NCBI RefSeq assembly: GCF_002909375.1
Contig: NZ_PPXD01000004.1
Location: 1 to 41,977 of the forward strand
DNA length: 41,977 nucleotides
Reading direction: 5' to 3'
Source of the DNA: Cryobacterium zongtaii
Lineage (GTDB): Bacteria; Actinomycetota; Actinomycetes; Actinomycetales; Microbacteriaceae
The notes under the pieces were generated by a model. That model was given only the letters and a program-made list of their open reading frames with translations, was not told where the DNA came from and searched no databases. The stretch's first letter is position 1. Every line of letters begins with the position of its first letter. Of the stretch, positions 1 through 8,365 are shown one piece after another. The position numbers were made by a program, and so were the translations under genes.

Positions 1-3000
1 TGCAGCCGGGGTGAACGTCACCACCCTGGTCGTCGCGTTATAAGCAGACGTGCCCGCCACCGAGGTACCGGCCCTGGACAGAGCCAACGTCGGAGTGCCC
101 GAAGCCGGAGCAGCCGACAGAGTCGCCGACACCGCACCAGACACCGCAACATTCGTCGCACCCGCCGCCGGGGTGGTCGACGACACCGTCACCGCCGCCG
201 GAGCGGCCGCCGTGGTGAACGACCACGCCCCGCCGGACACCGCGGCCCCCGCCAGCGTCACCGCCGCGGAGTACGACGTTGATGCTGCCAAGGCCGCAGC
301 CGGGGTGAACGTCACCACCCTGGTCGTCGCGTTGTAGGCGGACGTGCCCGCCACCGGACCCGCGGCGCTGGACAGGGCCAACGTCGGAGTGCCCGAAGCC
401 GGAGCAGCCGACAGGGTCGCCGACACCGCACCGGACACCGCGACATTCGTCGCACCCGCCGCCGGGGTGGTCGACGACACCGTCACCGCCGCCGGAGGAG
501 TCGTCGTGGAGGTGGAGAAGACCACGTCGACGAAGTAGTTCGCGGCTTGCCAGGTGCTCTCCGGGAAGCCTCCGGCCGAGGCATAGAGGTATCGGCCGTT
601 GTTTGCCGTGCCGGCCGTGAGGGGACCGACGGTGCGCGGGGTGGAGAAGAAGTTTGTCGTGGAGGCGTAGCGGCCGTTGGGTGCGAAGTAGGACACCACG
701 TAGGTCTGACCGGCGGTCAAGACCACGGGTGTCGCCAGCTGCGCGGTCTGCCAGCCTGACGCCGTCTCGTTGGTGAAGGTCACCGTCGCCAGCCGTTGGC
801 CGGTGGACGACCAGAGCGACCCGGTGTGGGTGCCCGTGTTCGCCGACCCCTTGTAGAACCGGATCGCCGTGACAGAGCCCGATTCGGCCGAGCTGAAGGA
901 CATTCCCAGTTCAACCGGCGAGGTGTCGTCGGGTGACGCGGCCTCCGCCGGGGTGAGGTTGCCGAGCAGGCTGTACGAGGTGCCGGTGCCGGGTGCTGCG
1001 GCCGTGGTGAACGACCAGGACCCACCGGGGAGGGCGGCGCCGGCGAGGGAGACGACCGCGGAATGCGCCGTGCCCGCCGGAAGCGCCGCCACCGGGGTGA
1101 ACGTGACGACCCGAGTGGAGGCGTTGTAAGTCGACGCACCGGCAACCGCGCCGGTCTCGTCGGATACGGAGAGGGAGGGTGTGCCGGACGCGGGCGCGGC
1201 CGTCAGGGTCGCGGACACCGTCGCGGTCGCCGCGACACCGGTTGCGCCGGCGGCGGGAGTCGTCGAGGACACCGCGACGGCCGCCGCGCCTCCTCCGGTG
1301 AAGACCACGTCGACGAGGTAGTCGGTGGAGGTTTGGTTGGTGGGGAAACCGGCCGCGTAGCTGAAGGTGCCCGCGTTGACGCCCGCGCTGAGCGGACCCC
1401 GCGTGTACGCGGCGGAATACCCGCCCGGTGTCGCGGAGTATTGGCCGACCGTGGTGCGATAGCCGGCGACATACTCCGTGGCCGCCTGGATACTGACCGG
1501 CGACGCGAAGACCAGGGTCTGCCAACCGGAGGTGCTCTCGGCGGTGAAGGTTCCCGAGGCGAGGACGGTTCCGTCGGAGGCCCACAGTGTGCCGGTGTGG
1601 CTACCCGTGTTGCCGGGCCCCTTGTAGAACTTGATCCCGGTGATCTGTCCGGCGGTCTGGGCGGAGAAGCGCACGCCCAGGGTCACCGCCTGGTTGTCCG
1701 CGACGGTCACCACGCTGGGCGTGGTGCTGTCGTCGTACAGGCTGCACGGGCATCCGCTGCCCGGGGCAGCTTGCACAGTGGTGAACGACCACGTGCCGCC
1801 CGAGCTGAGCGCGGCCCCCGCGGCGTCCCTGGCCGCCAAGGTCACGGTATACGTGGTGGCCTCGGCGAGCGCACTGGTCGGCGTGAAGGTGGCGACGCGG
1901 GTGGCGGCTGTGTAGCTCGTGCTGCCTGCGACGGCCGCGCCCTGCGCGTTACGCACCGTGAAGGCGACGGAGGAGGCGACGACCTCTGTGGAAATCGTGG
2001 CGCTGATGGCCGTGTTGAGGGCGACGCTGGAGGAACCCGGTCCAGGGGACTGGGCCGTCGCCGAGGGGGCGGTGTTGCCCGACCGGGTGAACACAGCATC
2101 GACGTAGTAGTTGCTCTGACCGTAGATGTCGGTCGGGAAGTCGCCGTTGGTGTTGTAGACGCTGGCCGGTTGGGCGCCGAAGCCGCCCGCGACGGCAAGG
2201 GGCGCACGGGTGACTCCCCGGTAGGCCCAGGGGTCGTCGTCAGCTGAATACCGGCCCCTCGGCGCCCAGTACGAGGCAACGTAGGTCGTTCCAGCGGTGA
2301 CGGTTACCGGGGTGGCGAAGGTGGCGGTCTGCCATCCGGACGCGGTTTCGTTCGTGAAGGTCGCGGTCGCCAGGCGGGTGCCGGTGGAGCTCCACAGCGA
2401 TCCGGTGTGGGTTCCGGTGTTGGCTGTGCTCTTGTAGAACCGGATGCCGTCGATCGTTCCGTTCTCCGTCGGTGTCACCCGAAGGCCCAGCTCGACCGCG
2501 CTGGGGTCCTGCGAGTCGGGCTTGGCCGGAGCCTGGGCTCCGAAGACAGAGTGCGGCCCGGTGACGGTCACGGCGAGTGTGGTGGGCGTGGTCGGATAGT
2601 TGGCGCTGTCGTCGATCGCCCGGATTCGGATGCTCTGGGTGGCGACGCCGTGTTGAACGTAGGTGTACGACCAGTTCGAGGTGCCGGTCGCCGCGCTCCA
2701 GCTGTTTCCGCCGTCAGTGGAGACCTCGACGCCGGCGACGACCCCGCCGGAGTCGGTGGCCGTTCCACTGATCGTGGTGCTGGCGCCGTTGGGCACGGAG
2801 GTTCCTGCCGCGGGAGAGGTGACGGTGACAGAGGGTGCGGTGGTATCGGTGCTCGCTGTCGTGGCTACCAGGCCGGCCGCCAACGTGGCGGGGGTGGCAC
2901 CCATATCGGCCAGCAGGTTCACCTGTGCCTGTTGCATCCGCACGTCTGCCGGTGCGCCGGGGCCGTCGTGCTCCCGGTCGAGCCCCCACGTCCACTGCAC

Positions 3001-4494
3001 GCTGCCGGCCGAGAACACGAGGGCCCCGCTCGGTGCCTTGTAGAGGGTGACATGGTGCGTCGTGCTGCCTTGCCTGACGGTGTTGCCGAAGTCAGTGAGG
3101 TATTCCGGCACCGATCCCGTGGTCGTCGACAGCCTGATCAGACCGGCCGGTCGGAAGCCGTTGTCGATGTCTTCGTTTGATTCGTAGCCGACGGTGTGCG
3201 GGGCCAAGGCCGCGGAGGTTCCCGCCGCGAGGCTGGACAAACCGGTGTTCCGCCACAGGCGTGTCTTGCCCTCAGCGGCCGAGACCGTGACAGGCAGGTC
3301 AGAGTAGTTGGACTGGTATTGCGTGCCGGTCAGCCCGTTCTCGGGGAGGCCCCCACCGTTGGCCGAGGACGCAAACCGGGGGTCACGCCAGGTACCGGTC
3401 CACTCGGCGGAGGGGTCGATCTTCCGCTGGCTCCAGGTCTCCTTGTAGGACACCAGGGTGCGGTAGGCCGTTGCGCTGCTGTCGGCGGACGGCTCGTACC
3501 GGGTCCGCCAGTACACCTCGTTGCCGGACAGGAACTGCAGGTTCACACCGGCGTCTCGTGCGGCCTCCACGTTCTTGCGCTGGGCTCCTGACCAGTACTC
3601 GTCGTGGCCGACGGAGAGGAAGACTTCGTGGTTCTTCAGGCTGGCCCCGAAACGATCGGTGTCGACGCCGCTGAAGTAGGAGACGTCATAACCGTTCTTC
3701 TCCAGGAACCTGACTGCCGGATACTCGTTGCTGAAATAGAAGTCGCGACCGTCGATCCCCCCACGGGTCGCGACGGGCCGGTTGTAGCTGACCTTGTAGG
3801 CGCGGCCGTTATCGGCGCCCTGGTAGAAGTCGGAGCCGCCGTAGGTGTTGTAGGCCTGCCAGGTGGGATCGGAGGTCTGGAACAAGACCTGCGACGTGCT
3901 GGCCTGGTCCCTCACGACGAAGGTGATGTGGCTTTGGCCACCGGTGTCGGTACGGGTCAGCAGCGCGATGTACACACCGGAGACCGCGTCGGCGGGCACC
4001 GGCCAGGATGCCGACAGGGCCCAGTTGCCGCAGTCGTAGAACTCGGTCGCGGCCTCGGTGATGCACTGGGGTTGGCTCTGTGGGAGCGCCGCGGCCGGTG
4101 TGACGTCGGCGATCTTCCGGGCGCCGTTGCCCTGATACCAGCCGGTGCGGTAGATCGCAATCGTGTACGCCCGGGCGTTGGTGTCGATCTTGAACCCTAC
4201 GGTGCCGCCGACGTTGGTGCTGATGTCTGTGGAGAACCCTTGGATGGACGGATCACCGGCTCCGCTGATGTCCCACACCGACGCGGCGGTCCCCGGAAGG
4301 GCGTTCTCGCACACGATGGGGTTGGGCGCCGTTCCGCATCCGGCCGCATTCGCCGGCAGCGCCCCGAGCGGGATCAACAGTCCGCTCACGACAACGATGA
4401 CCGTCGCCAGAGCCTTGGCGGCGAGGGAACCGAACGTCTGGAAGAACGTGGAGGTTCTGGCTCGGCCGTCGACGGCGGGCAAACGTTCAGACAC
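1..4494 (-). CDS. Giant secreted DUF4082 / Ig-like repeat protein with N,N-dimethylformamidase beta-like head (3' end outside window)
   Basis: Open reading frame with no stop over 1498 codons, running off the left edge. The start is a GTG at 4494 preceded by AGAGGAG. A signal peptide is visible: a positively charged start, a hydrophobic stretch near residues 28-45, then ALPANA-A as a cleavage site near residue 50. Residues about 50-530 resemble the C-terminal domain of the N,N-dimethylformamidase large subunit (motifs such as SVGHDEYWS and LSGNEVYWR). An Ig-like domain follows (about 550-635). Then come three DUF4082 units (about 640-800, 917-1067, 1172-1324; signature GIRFYKGSANTGTHTGSLW), each followed by a Big_5-like Ig domain of about 98 residues, the last one repeated in tandem. 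Probably an exported surface or matrix protein. Enzyme activity is unproven, and the family name reflects similarity only. It is divergent from the GMC oxidoreductase and polysaccharide genes, suggesting a role in the same envelope locus. Confidence 0.85.
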   Translation of the reverse strand, partial: MSERLPAVDGRARTSTFFQTFGSLAAKALATVIVVVSGLLIPLGALPANAAGCGTAPNPIVCENALPGTAASVWDISGAGDPSIQGFSTDISTNVGGTVGFKIDTNARAYTIAIYRTGWYQGNGARKIADVTPAAALPQSQPQCITEAATEFYDCGNWALSASWPVPADAVSGVYIALLTRTDTGGQSHITFVVRDQASTSQVLFQTSDPTWQAYNTYGGSDFYQGADNGRAYKVSYNRPVATRGGIDGRDFYFSNEYPAVRFLEKNGYDVSYFSGVDTDRFGASLKNHEVFLSVGHDEYWSGAQRKNVEAARDAGVNLQFLSGNEVYWRTRYEPSADSSATAYRTLVSYKETWSQRKIDPSAEWTGTWRDPRFASSANGGGLPENGLTGTQYQSNYSDLPVTVSAAEGKTRLWRNTGLSSLAAGTSAALAPHTVGYESNEDIDNGFRPAGLIRLSTTTGSVPEYLTDFGNTVRQGSTTHHVTLYKAPSGALVFSAGSVQWTWGLDREHDGPGAPADVRMQQAQVNLLADMGATPATLAAGLVATTASTDTTAPSVTVTSPAAGTSVPNGASTTISGTATDSGGVVAGVEVSTDGGNSWSAATGTSNWSYTYVQHGVATQSIRIRAIDDSANYPTTPTTLAVTVTGPHSVFGAQAPAKPDSQDPSAVELGLRVTPTENGTIDGIRFYKSTANTGTHTGSLWSSTGTRLATATFTNETASGWQTATFATPVTVTAGTTYVASYWAPRGRYSADDDPWAYRGVTRAPLAVAGGFGAQPASVYNTNGDFPTDIYGQSNYYVDAVFTRSGNTAPSATAQSPGPGSSSVALNTAISATISTEVVASSVAFTVRNAQGAAVAGSTSYTAATRVATFTPTSALAEATTYTVTLAARDAAGAALSSGGTWSFTTVQAAPGSGCPCSLYDDSTTPSVVTVADNQAVTLGVRFSAQTAGQITGIKFYKGPGNTGSHTGTLWASDGTVLASGTFTAESTSGWQTLVFASPVSIQAATEYVAGYRTTVGQYSATPGGYSAAYTRGPLSAGVNAGTFSYAAGFPTNQTSTDYLVDVVFTGGGAAAVAVSSTTPAAGATGVAATATVSATLTAAPASGTPSLSVSDETGAVAGASTYNASTRVVTFTPVAALPAGTAHSAVVSLAGAALPGGSWSFTTAAAPGTGTSYSLLGNLTPAEAASPDDTSPVELGMSFSSAESGSVTAIRFYKGSANTGTHTGSLWSSTGQRLATVTFTNETASGWQTAQLATPVVLTAGQTYVVSYFAPNGRYASTTNFFSTPRTVGPLTAGTANNGRYLYASAGGFPESTWQAANYFVDVVFSTSTTTPPAAVTVSSTTPAAGATNVAVSGAVSATLSAAPASGTPTLALSSAAGPVAGTSAYNATTRVVTFTPAAALAASTSYSAAVTLAGAAVSGGAWSFTTAAAPAAVTVSSTTPAAGATNVAVSGAVSATLSAAPASGTPTLALSRAGTSVAGTSAYNATTRVVTFTPAA
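2..496 (-). repeat. Tandem 294-bp repeat (98-residue Ig-like unit) within the giant surface gene
   Basis: The stretch 2-202 recurs at 296-496, an offset of 294 bp or exactly 98 codons, with only about a dozen differences by eye. The encoded unit is a Big_5-type Ig-like domain. The DNA identity is much higher than between the other Ig units of the same gene (near 985-1275 and 1765-2080), which suggests recent duplication or gene conversion. More copies may lie to the left of the window. Confidence 0.85.
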
Positions 4495-4782
4495 GGTGCT
4501 CCTCTGATTGCCTGTGCGAAAGAACGGGAGATCGGGCGGCAGTCAGCGTGACAGCTGAGTATCGCTCACACCGCACAGAGTGCCACGGGGGCCATAGGCC
4601 CGCTCGCCCCCGAAGGGGGGTGTTCGAATCCGCTCGCCGGGGATGCGCACCGTCGGGATCGGTGCAACGATCTCACCCGCCTGAGAGCATCGCTCACTCG
4701 CCTGCGCCCGCGCTCGGGCTCTGTCGCTACGGCTGACCCCTGTCTGAGGGCCTCGCCCCAACCGTCCCGAAGGCTGGTATCG
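4495..4782. other. Divergent intergenic region between surface protein and GMC oxidoreductase
   Basis: 288 bp without a convincing gene. It must hold the promoters of both divergent genes. It contains a GC-rich inverted repeat (CCCCC-gaa-GGGGG near 4606-4620) and short repeats of the type ATCGCTCAC (near 4560 and 4690). I see no clear -35/-10 pair. Confidence 0.5.
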
Positions 4783-6471
4783 ATGTCGATAACCACAGAA
4801 CCGCCCACCCCCACCGAAATCTATGACTGCTGCGTCGTCGGAGCGGGACCCGTCGGTCTCTCCCTCGCCCTTGAGGCCGCGAACGCCGGGCTCCGGGTTC
4901 TCGTCCTGGACGCCGGGACCCAAGCCGCCAAAGAGGATGCCGCGGCCCGGGCGGCACGTCCTCCGGTGCATGTGCTCGATCCCGCCACGCACGCACCCAT
5001 CGAACAGGCAACCCGACGCGGGCTCGGCGGATCGTCCTGGTTGTGGGGCGGCCGGTGTGTGCGCTTCGAGGCGATCGACTTCGAAACCCGCGACTACGTC
5101 GACGGAAGCGGCTGGCCCCTGAGCCAAGCCGACGTGCTGCCTTCGGAAGCGGCCGCCGCGGCCTACCTGGATTGCGGAGCACCGACCTTCCGGAGCGCCG
5201 CCGCGGACTGGGCCGGCCTGGGAGAGGTCAGCCTTTCGCAATTGGAACGCTGGGCACGACAGCCCAAACTGGCGGCCCGGCTGGGCTCCAGGGTTGCCGC
5301 GCATCCCGGCATCTCGGTGCTGTGCGAAGCGACCGTCACCGACATCATCATCAACCCTGACGGCGCCGGCGTCACCCACCTCCAGGTGCTCCACCAGAGC
5401 CAGACCTTCGCGATACGCGCCGCGACGTACGTCCTGGCCTGCGGAGGACTGGAAACCACCCGACTGCTCTTGACCGTGCAGCGCCGGCTGCCCTCCCACT
5501 TCGGTGGCGCCGACGGACCGCTGGGCCGCTACTACATGGGTCATCTCACGGGAAGCATCGCGAACATCCAGCTCACCGACGCGGCGGACATCCGCGACCT
5601 CGATTTCAGCCTCGACGACCACAATGCCTACGTCCGTAGGCGCTTCACGTTCTCCGAGCGCACCCAGCGCGAGAGACACCTATTGAACACCAGCTTCTAC
5701 GCCGACAACCCGCCGTTCTACGAGGAAGGGCACCGCAACGCGACTCTCTCGCTGGTCTTCCTCGCCCTCTCCCTGGCCCCGGTGGGCCGGCGGATCCTGG
5801 CTGAGGGCATCCGCCTGCGCCACATCGGGCCGCGCCCGCGCCGGTACGCACCTCATCTGCTGAACATCGCGAAGCGGCCGTTTCGCGCCGCGGCCGACGT
5901 GACAACGATCCTCCGCAAGCGCTACCTCTCACCGGTTCGAAAACCCGGCTTCCTGCTGCGGAACGCCGGGGGCAGCTACGCGTTGCACTTCCACGCCGAG
6001 CAGACGCCCAATCCGGATTCCAGGATCCGGCTCAACGGGACGACGGGCGCCGACGGCCAGCCGGGCCTGGACATCGATTTCAGGTACGCGGTGCAGGACC
6101 TCGACTCGGTGCTCGCGGCGCACCAGTACCTGGACGAGCAGCTGCGAGCATCCGGACGCGGTCGGGTGGTCTACCTCGACGCCGAGGACCAGAGGGTGTC
6201 CTCGGTGCTCGCTCAGGCAACGGATGGATTCCATCACATCGGCACGACCCGCATGAGCGCCGATCCAGGCGACGGTGTGGTCGACAGCGACTGCAAGGTG
6301 CACGGCATGGCCGATCTTTTCATCGCCTCCAGCAGCGTCTTCAGGACCGCCGGCGAAGCCAACCCGACGTTTCTTGCGGTGTGCCTGGCGGTGAGACTGG
6401 CGCGGCACCTCTCCGAGGAGTTGGCTGCGCCGGCTGCCGATGCCCCGCCTCGGCCGGTCGAAGCCGCGTAG
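4783..6471 (+). CDS. GMC family FAD-dependent oxidoreductase
   Basis: 562 residues, usual length for bacterial GMC oxidoreductases. The FAD-binding Rossmann motif VVGAGPVGLSLALEAANAG is at about residues 18-36, ending in the acidic LVLDAG strand. The second nucleotide-contact region is GLGGSSWLWGGRC. The C-terminal catalytic domain contains HHIGTTRM and the closing AGEANPTFLAV, where the conserved His and Asn of the family are expected. Such enzymes oxidise alcohols or sugars using FAD; the substrate cannot be read from sequence. No signal peptide is seen. The ATG at 4783 has only a weak Shine-Dalgarno. It lies between a giant exported protein and glycosyltransferases, so a sugar or polyol substrate linked to polysaccharide formation is a reasonable inference. 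Confidence 0.88.
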   Translation: MSITTEPPTPTEIYDCCVVGAGPVGLSLALEAANAGLRVLVLDAGTQAAKEDAAARAARPPVHVLDPATHAPIEQATRRGLGGSSWLWGGRCVRFEAIDFETRDYVDGSGWPLSQADVLPSEAAAAAYLDCGAPTFRSAAADWAGLGEVSLSQLERWARQPKLAARLGSRVAAHPGISVLCEATVTDIIINPDGAGVTHLQVLHQSQTFAIRAATYVLACGGLETTRLLLTVQRRLPSHFGGADGPLGRYYMGHLTGSIANIQLTDAADIRDLDFSLDDHNAYVRRRFTFSERTQRERHLLNTSFYADNPPFYEEGHRNATLSLVFLALSLAPVGRRILAEGIRLRHIGPRPRRYAPHLLNIAKRPFRAAADVTTILRKRYLSPVRKPGFLLRNAGGSYALHFHAEQTPNPDSRIRLNGTTGADGQPGLDIDFRYAVQDLDSVLAAHQYLDEQLRASGRGRVVYLDAEDQRVSSVLAQATDGFHHIGTTRMSADPGDGVVDSDCKVHGMADLFIASSSVFRTAGEANPTFLAVCLAVRLARHLSEELAAPAADAPPRPVEAA

Positions 6472-6526
6472 CCGTTGCAACCTGACCCCCTTTCAGGTCA
6501 CAGCGCCGAAATCTGATTGCAGGGTA

Positions 6527-6575
6527 TGGTCAGCTCGTGAGTTGCTGAGGATATATCAGCTCACTCACGAGACCA
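6527..6575. promoter_or_regulatory. Long imperfect inverted repeat upstream of the sugar transferase
   Basis: Arms: TGGT at 6527-6530, CTCGTGAGT at 6534-6542 and GCTGA at 6544-6548 pair with TCAGC at 6556-6560, ACTCACGAG at 6563-6571 and ACCA at 6572-6575, around an AT-rich centre (GGATATA). It sits in the 333-bp gap between the GMC gene and the sugar transferase. It has no T-tract, so an operator or structured leader is more likely than an intrinsic terminator. A smaller hairpin (ACCTGA/TCAGGT, 6480-6498) just after the GMC stop is the better candidate for ending that transcript. The rest of the gap (to 6804) shows nothing I recognise. Confidence 0.5.
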
Positions 6576-6804
6576 TCTGCGACACCCGTCACAACGTGAC
6601 ACCTGCGCCATCCGACATTTCCGTCACCCAGTACCCGTTTCACTTCCCGTACGAACCTGTAAACCCGAACTGCAGGGGAATCTCCGTGAATACGTCCTTG
6701 ACGTGTCGACCGATCCGTCGACCCCGAAAACCTCAACCCCCGAACCCGGCCCGGCGAGCCGGCCCCGGGCACGCCTGGTCTGCGGCCGGAAGCTTCGGTC
6801 ACAC

Positions 6805-8364
6805 ATGAGCGCGCCCAAGCCGGGTTCTCCGCTGACCGAAGCGATCCCCGGCGGATACCGCGCTCCGTTACGCCTGGTCAGGCCCGCGACGGTCCCGGTC
6901 CCTGACGTTCAGGCCACGGCCGCCGCCGCCAGCGGCCTGTCCGGTGCGGCGTGGGCACGCCAGTACCGCACCAAGCTCCAGCTCACGGACGCCGCGGTGA
7001 TCGTCGCCGCCGTCACCGCCGCCTTCCTGGCGCGGTTCGCGTTGGGCACCCCGATCGCGGACACGACCCCGATCCCGCTGTCGGCTTGGGCGGTCATCGG
7101 ACTGGTGATCGGAACCTGGATCGTCACGCTGTCCACCTTCCGCACCAGGGCGCCGCGGGTCGTCGCGGTGGGAGCCACCGAGTACAAGCTCGTCATCAAC
7201 GCCAGTGCGCTGGCCTTCGGTCTTCTCGCCATCGCCTTCCTGCTGTTGCAGGTCAACACCGCCCGTGCGTACTTCGTCTTCGCCCTGCCACTCGGGGTCG
7301 CGGCCCTGGTCCTGGAGCGGTGGCTCTGGCGCAAGTGGCTCATCCACCAAAGAAAGTTCGGTCACTACCTCGCCCGGGCCATCGTCGTCGGCGGCCGGGA
7401 CGACATCGAATACGTCGTGCGGCAGATCAACGACAAGTCGGGCGCCGCCTATCACGTGGTGGGGGCGGCGCTGGAGGACGAGAACACGACCAGCGTCACG
7501 TCGGCCGGGCACCGGGTTCCCGTGGTGTCCGATTTCGCTCACGTCGCCGCCGCGGCGCAGTCGTTGGGGGTCGATGCCGTGATCGTGGCCGGGCATCCGA
7601 GCCTGGGAAACACCTTCATCCGCAACCTGGGCTGGGACCTCGAGAAGACCTCGGCCGAGCTCGTGCTGTCGAGCCGGTTGACCGACGTCGCCGGTCCCCG
7701 CATCCACTTCCGCCCGGTCGAGGGCCTTCCCCTCATCCACGTCGAGATCCCCCAGTACGACGGCGCCAAGCACGTGCTCAAGCGCGCTCTGGACATCACC
7801 CTCGGCGCCACCGCGCTCCTGGTGATCAGCCCACTGCTCGTCGTGATCGGCGTCCTGGTCAAGCTGGACAGCCCTGGACCCGTCTTGTTCCGGCAGGAGC
7901 GAGTCGGGCGCAACGGTCGCACCTTCCACATGATCAAAATTCGTTCGATGGTGCGAACGGCCGAAGACGATCTGGCCGGGTTGCTCGACAAGAACGAGGG
8001 CGCCGGGGTGCTTTTCAAGATCCGCAGCGACCCGCGGATCACCCGGGTGGGCCGGGTCCTGCGCAAGTACTCCCTCGACGAATTGCCCCAGCTATGGAAC
8101 ATCGTGGTCGGCCAGATGAGCCTCGTCGGGCCGCGCCCGCCGTTGCCCGCCGAGGTCGAGAACTACGAGTCGCACATGCACCGGCGTTTGTACATCAAGC
8201 CCGGTCTCACCGGCATGTGGCAGGTCAACGGGCGCTCCAACCTCAGCTGGGAGGAAAGCGTTCGCCTCGACCTCTATTACGTCGAGAACTGGTCACTGGC
8301 CGGCGACCTGATGATCATCTGGCGAACCGTGAAGATCGTCATCCGCCCCCTGGGGGCCTACTGA
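6805..8364 (+). CDS. Polyprenyl-phosphate sugar-1-phosphate transferase (exopolysaccharide initiating enzyme)
   Basis: Membrane phosphoglycosyltransferase of the WcaJ/CpsE type. It moves a sugar-1-phosphate from a nucleotide sugar to undecaprenyl phosphate, the first step of a repeat unit. The N-terminal half has about four hydrophobic helices (for example around LTDAAVIVAAVTAAFLARFA), then a Rossmann-like linker (AIVVGGRDDIEYVV). The C-terminal catalytic domain is complete: KRALDITLGA, PVLFRQERVGRNG, KIRSM, YSLDELPQLWNI, SLVGPRPP, and KPGLTGMWQVNGRSNLSWEE. The ATG at 6805 (GGAAG 12 nt upstream) is chosen; an in-frame GTG at 6703 would add 34 polar residues with lower GC3. The next gene starts 1 nt after the stop, so they are surely co-transcribed. 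Confidence 0.92.
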   Translation: MSAPKPGSPLTEAIPGGYRAPLRLVRPATVPVPDVQATAAAASGLSGAAWARQYRTKLQLTDAAVIVAAVTAAFLARFALGTPIADTTPIPLSAWAVIGLVIGTWIVTLSTFRTRAPRVVAVGATEYKLVINASALAFGLLAIAFLLLQVNTARAYFVFALPLGVAALVLERWLWRKWLIHQRKFGHYLARAIVVGGRDDIEYVVRQINDKSGAAYHVVGAALEDENTTSVTSAGHRVPVVSDFAHVAAAAQSLGVDAVIVAGHPSLGNTFIRNLGWDLEKTSAELVLSSRLTDVAGPRIHFRPVEGLPLIHVEIPQYDGAKHVLKRALDITLGATALLVISPLLVVIGVLVKLDSPGPVLFRQERVGRNGRTFHMIKIRSMVRTAEDDLAGLLDKNEGAGVLFKIRSDPRITRVGRVLRKYSLDELPQLWNIVVGQMSLVGPRPPLPAEVENYESHMHRRLYIKPGLTGMWQVNGRSNLSWEESVRLDLYYVENWSLAGDLMIIWRTVKIVIRPLGAY

Positions 8365-8365
8365 C

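Noticed and set aside
50..4551. Many long open frames on the plus strand opposite the giant gene
   Set aside because: High GC makes antisense frames stay open; the minus frame has a signal peptide, recognisable domains and a ribosome site.
4619..4633. GGTGTTCGAATCCGC resembles a tRNA T-arm
   Set aside because: The stem does not pair properly, and no acceptor, D or anticodon arms can be drawn around it; chance match or very old remnant.
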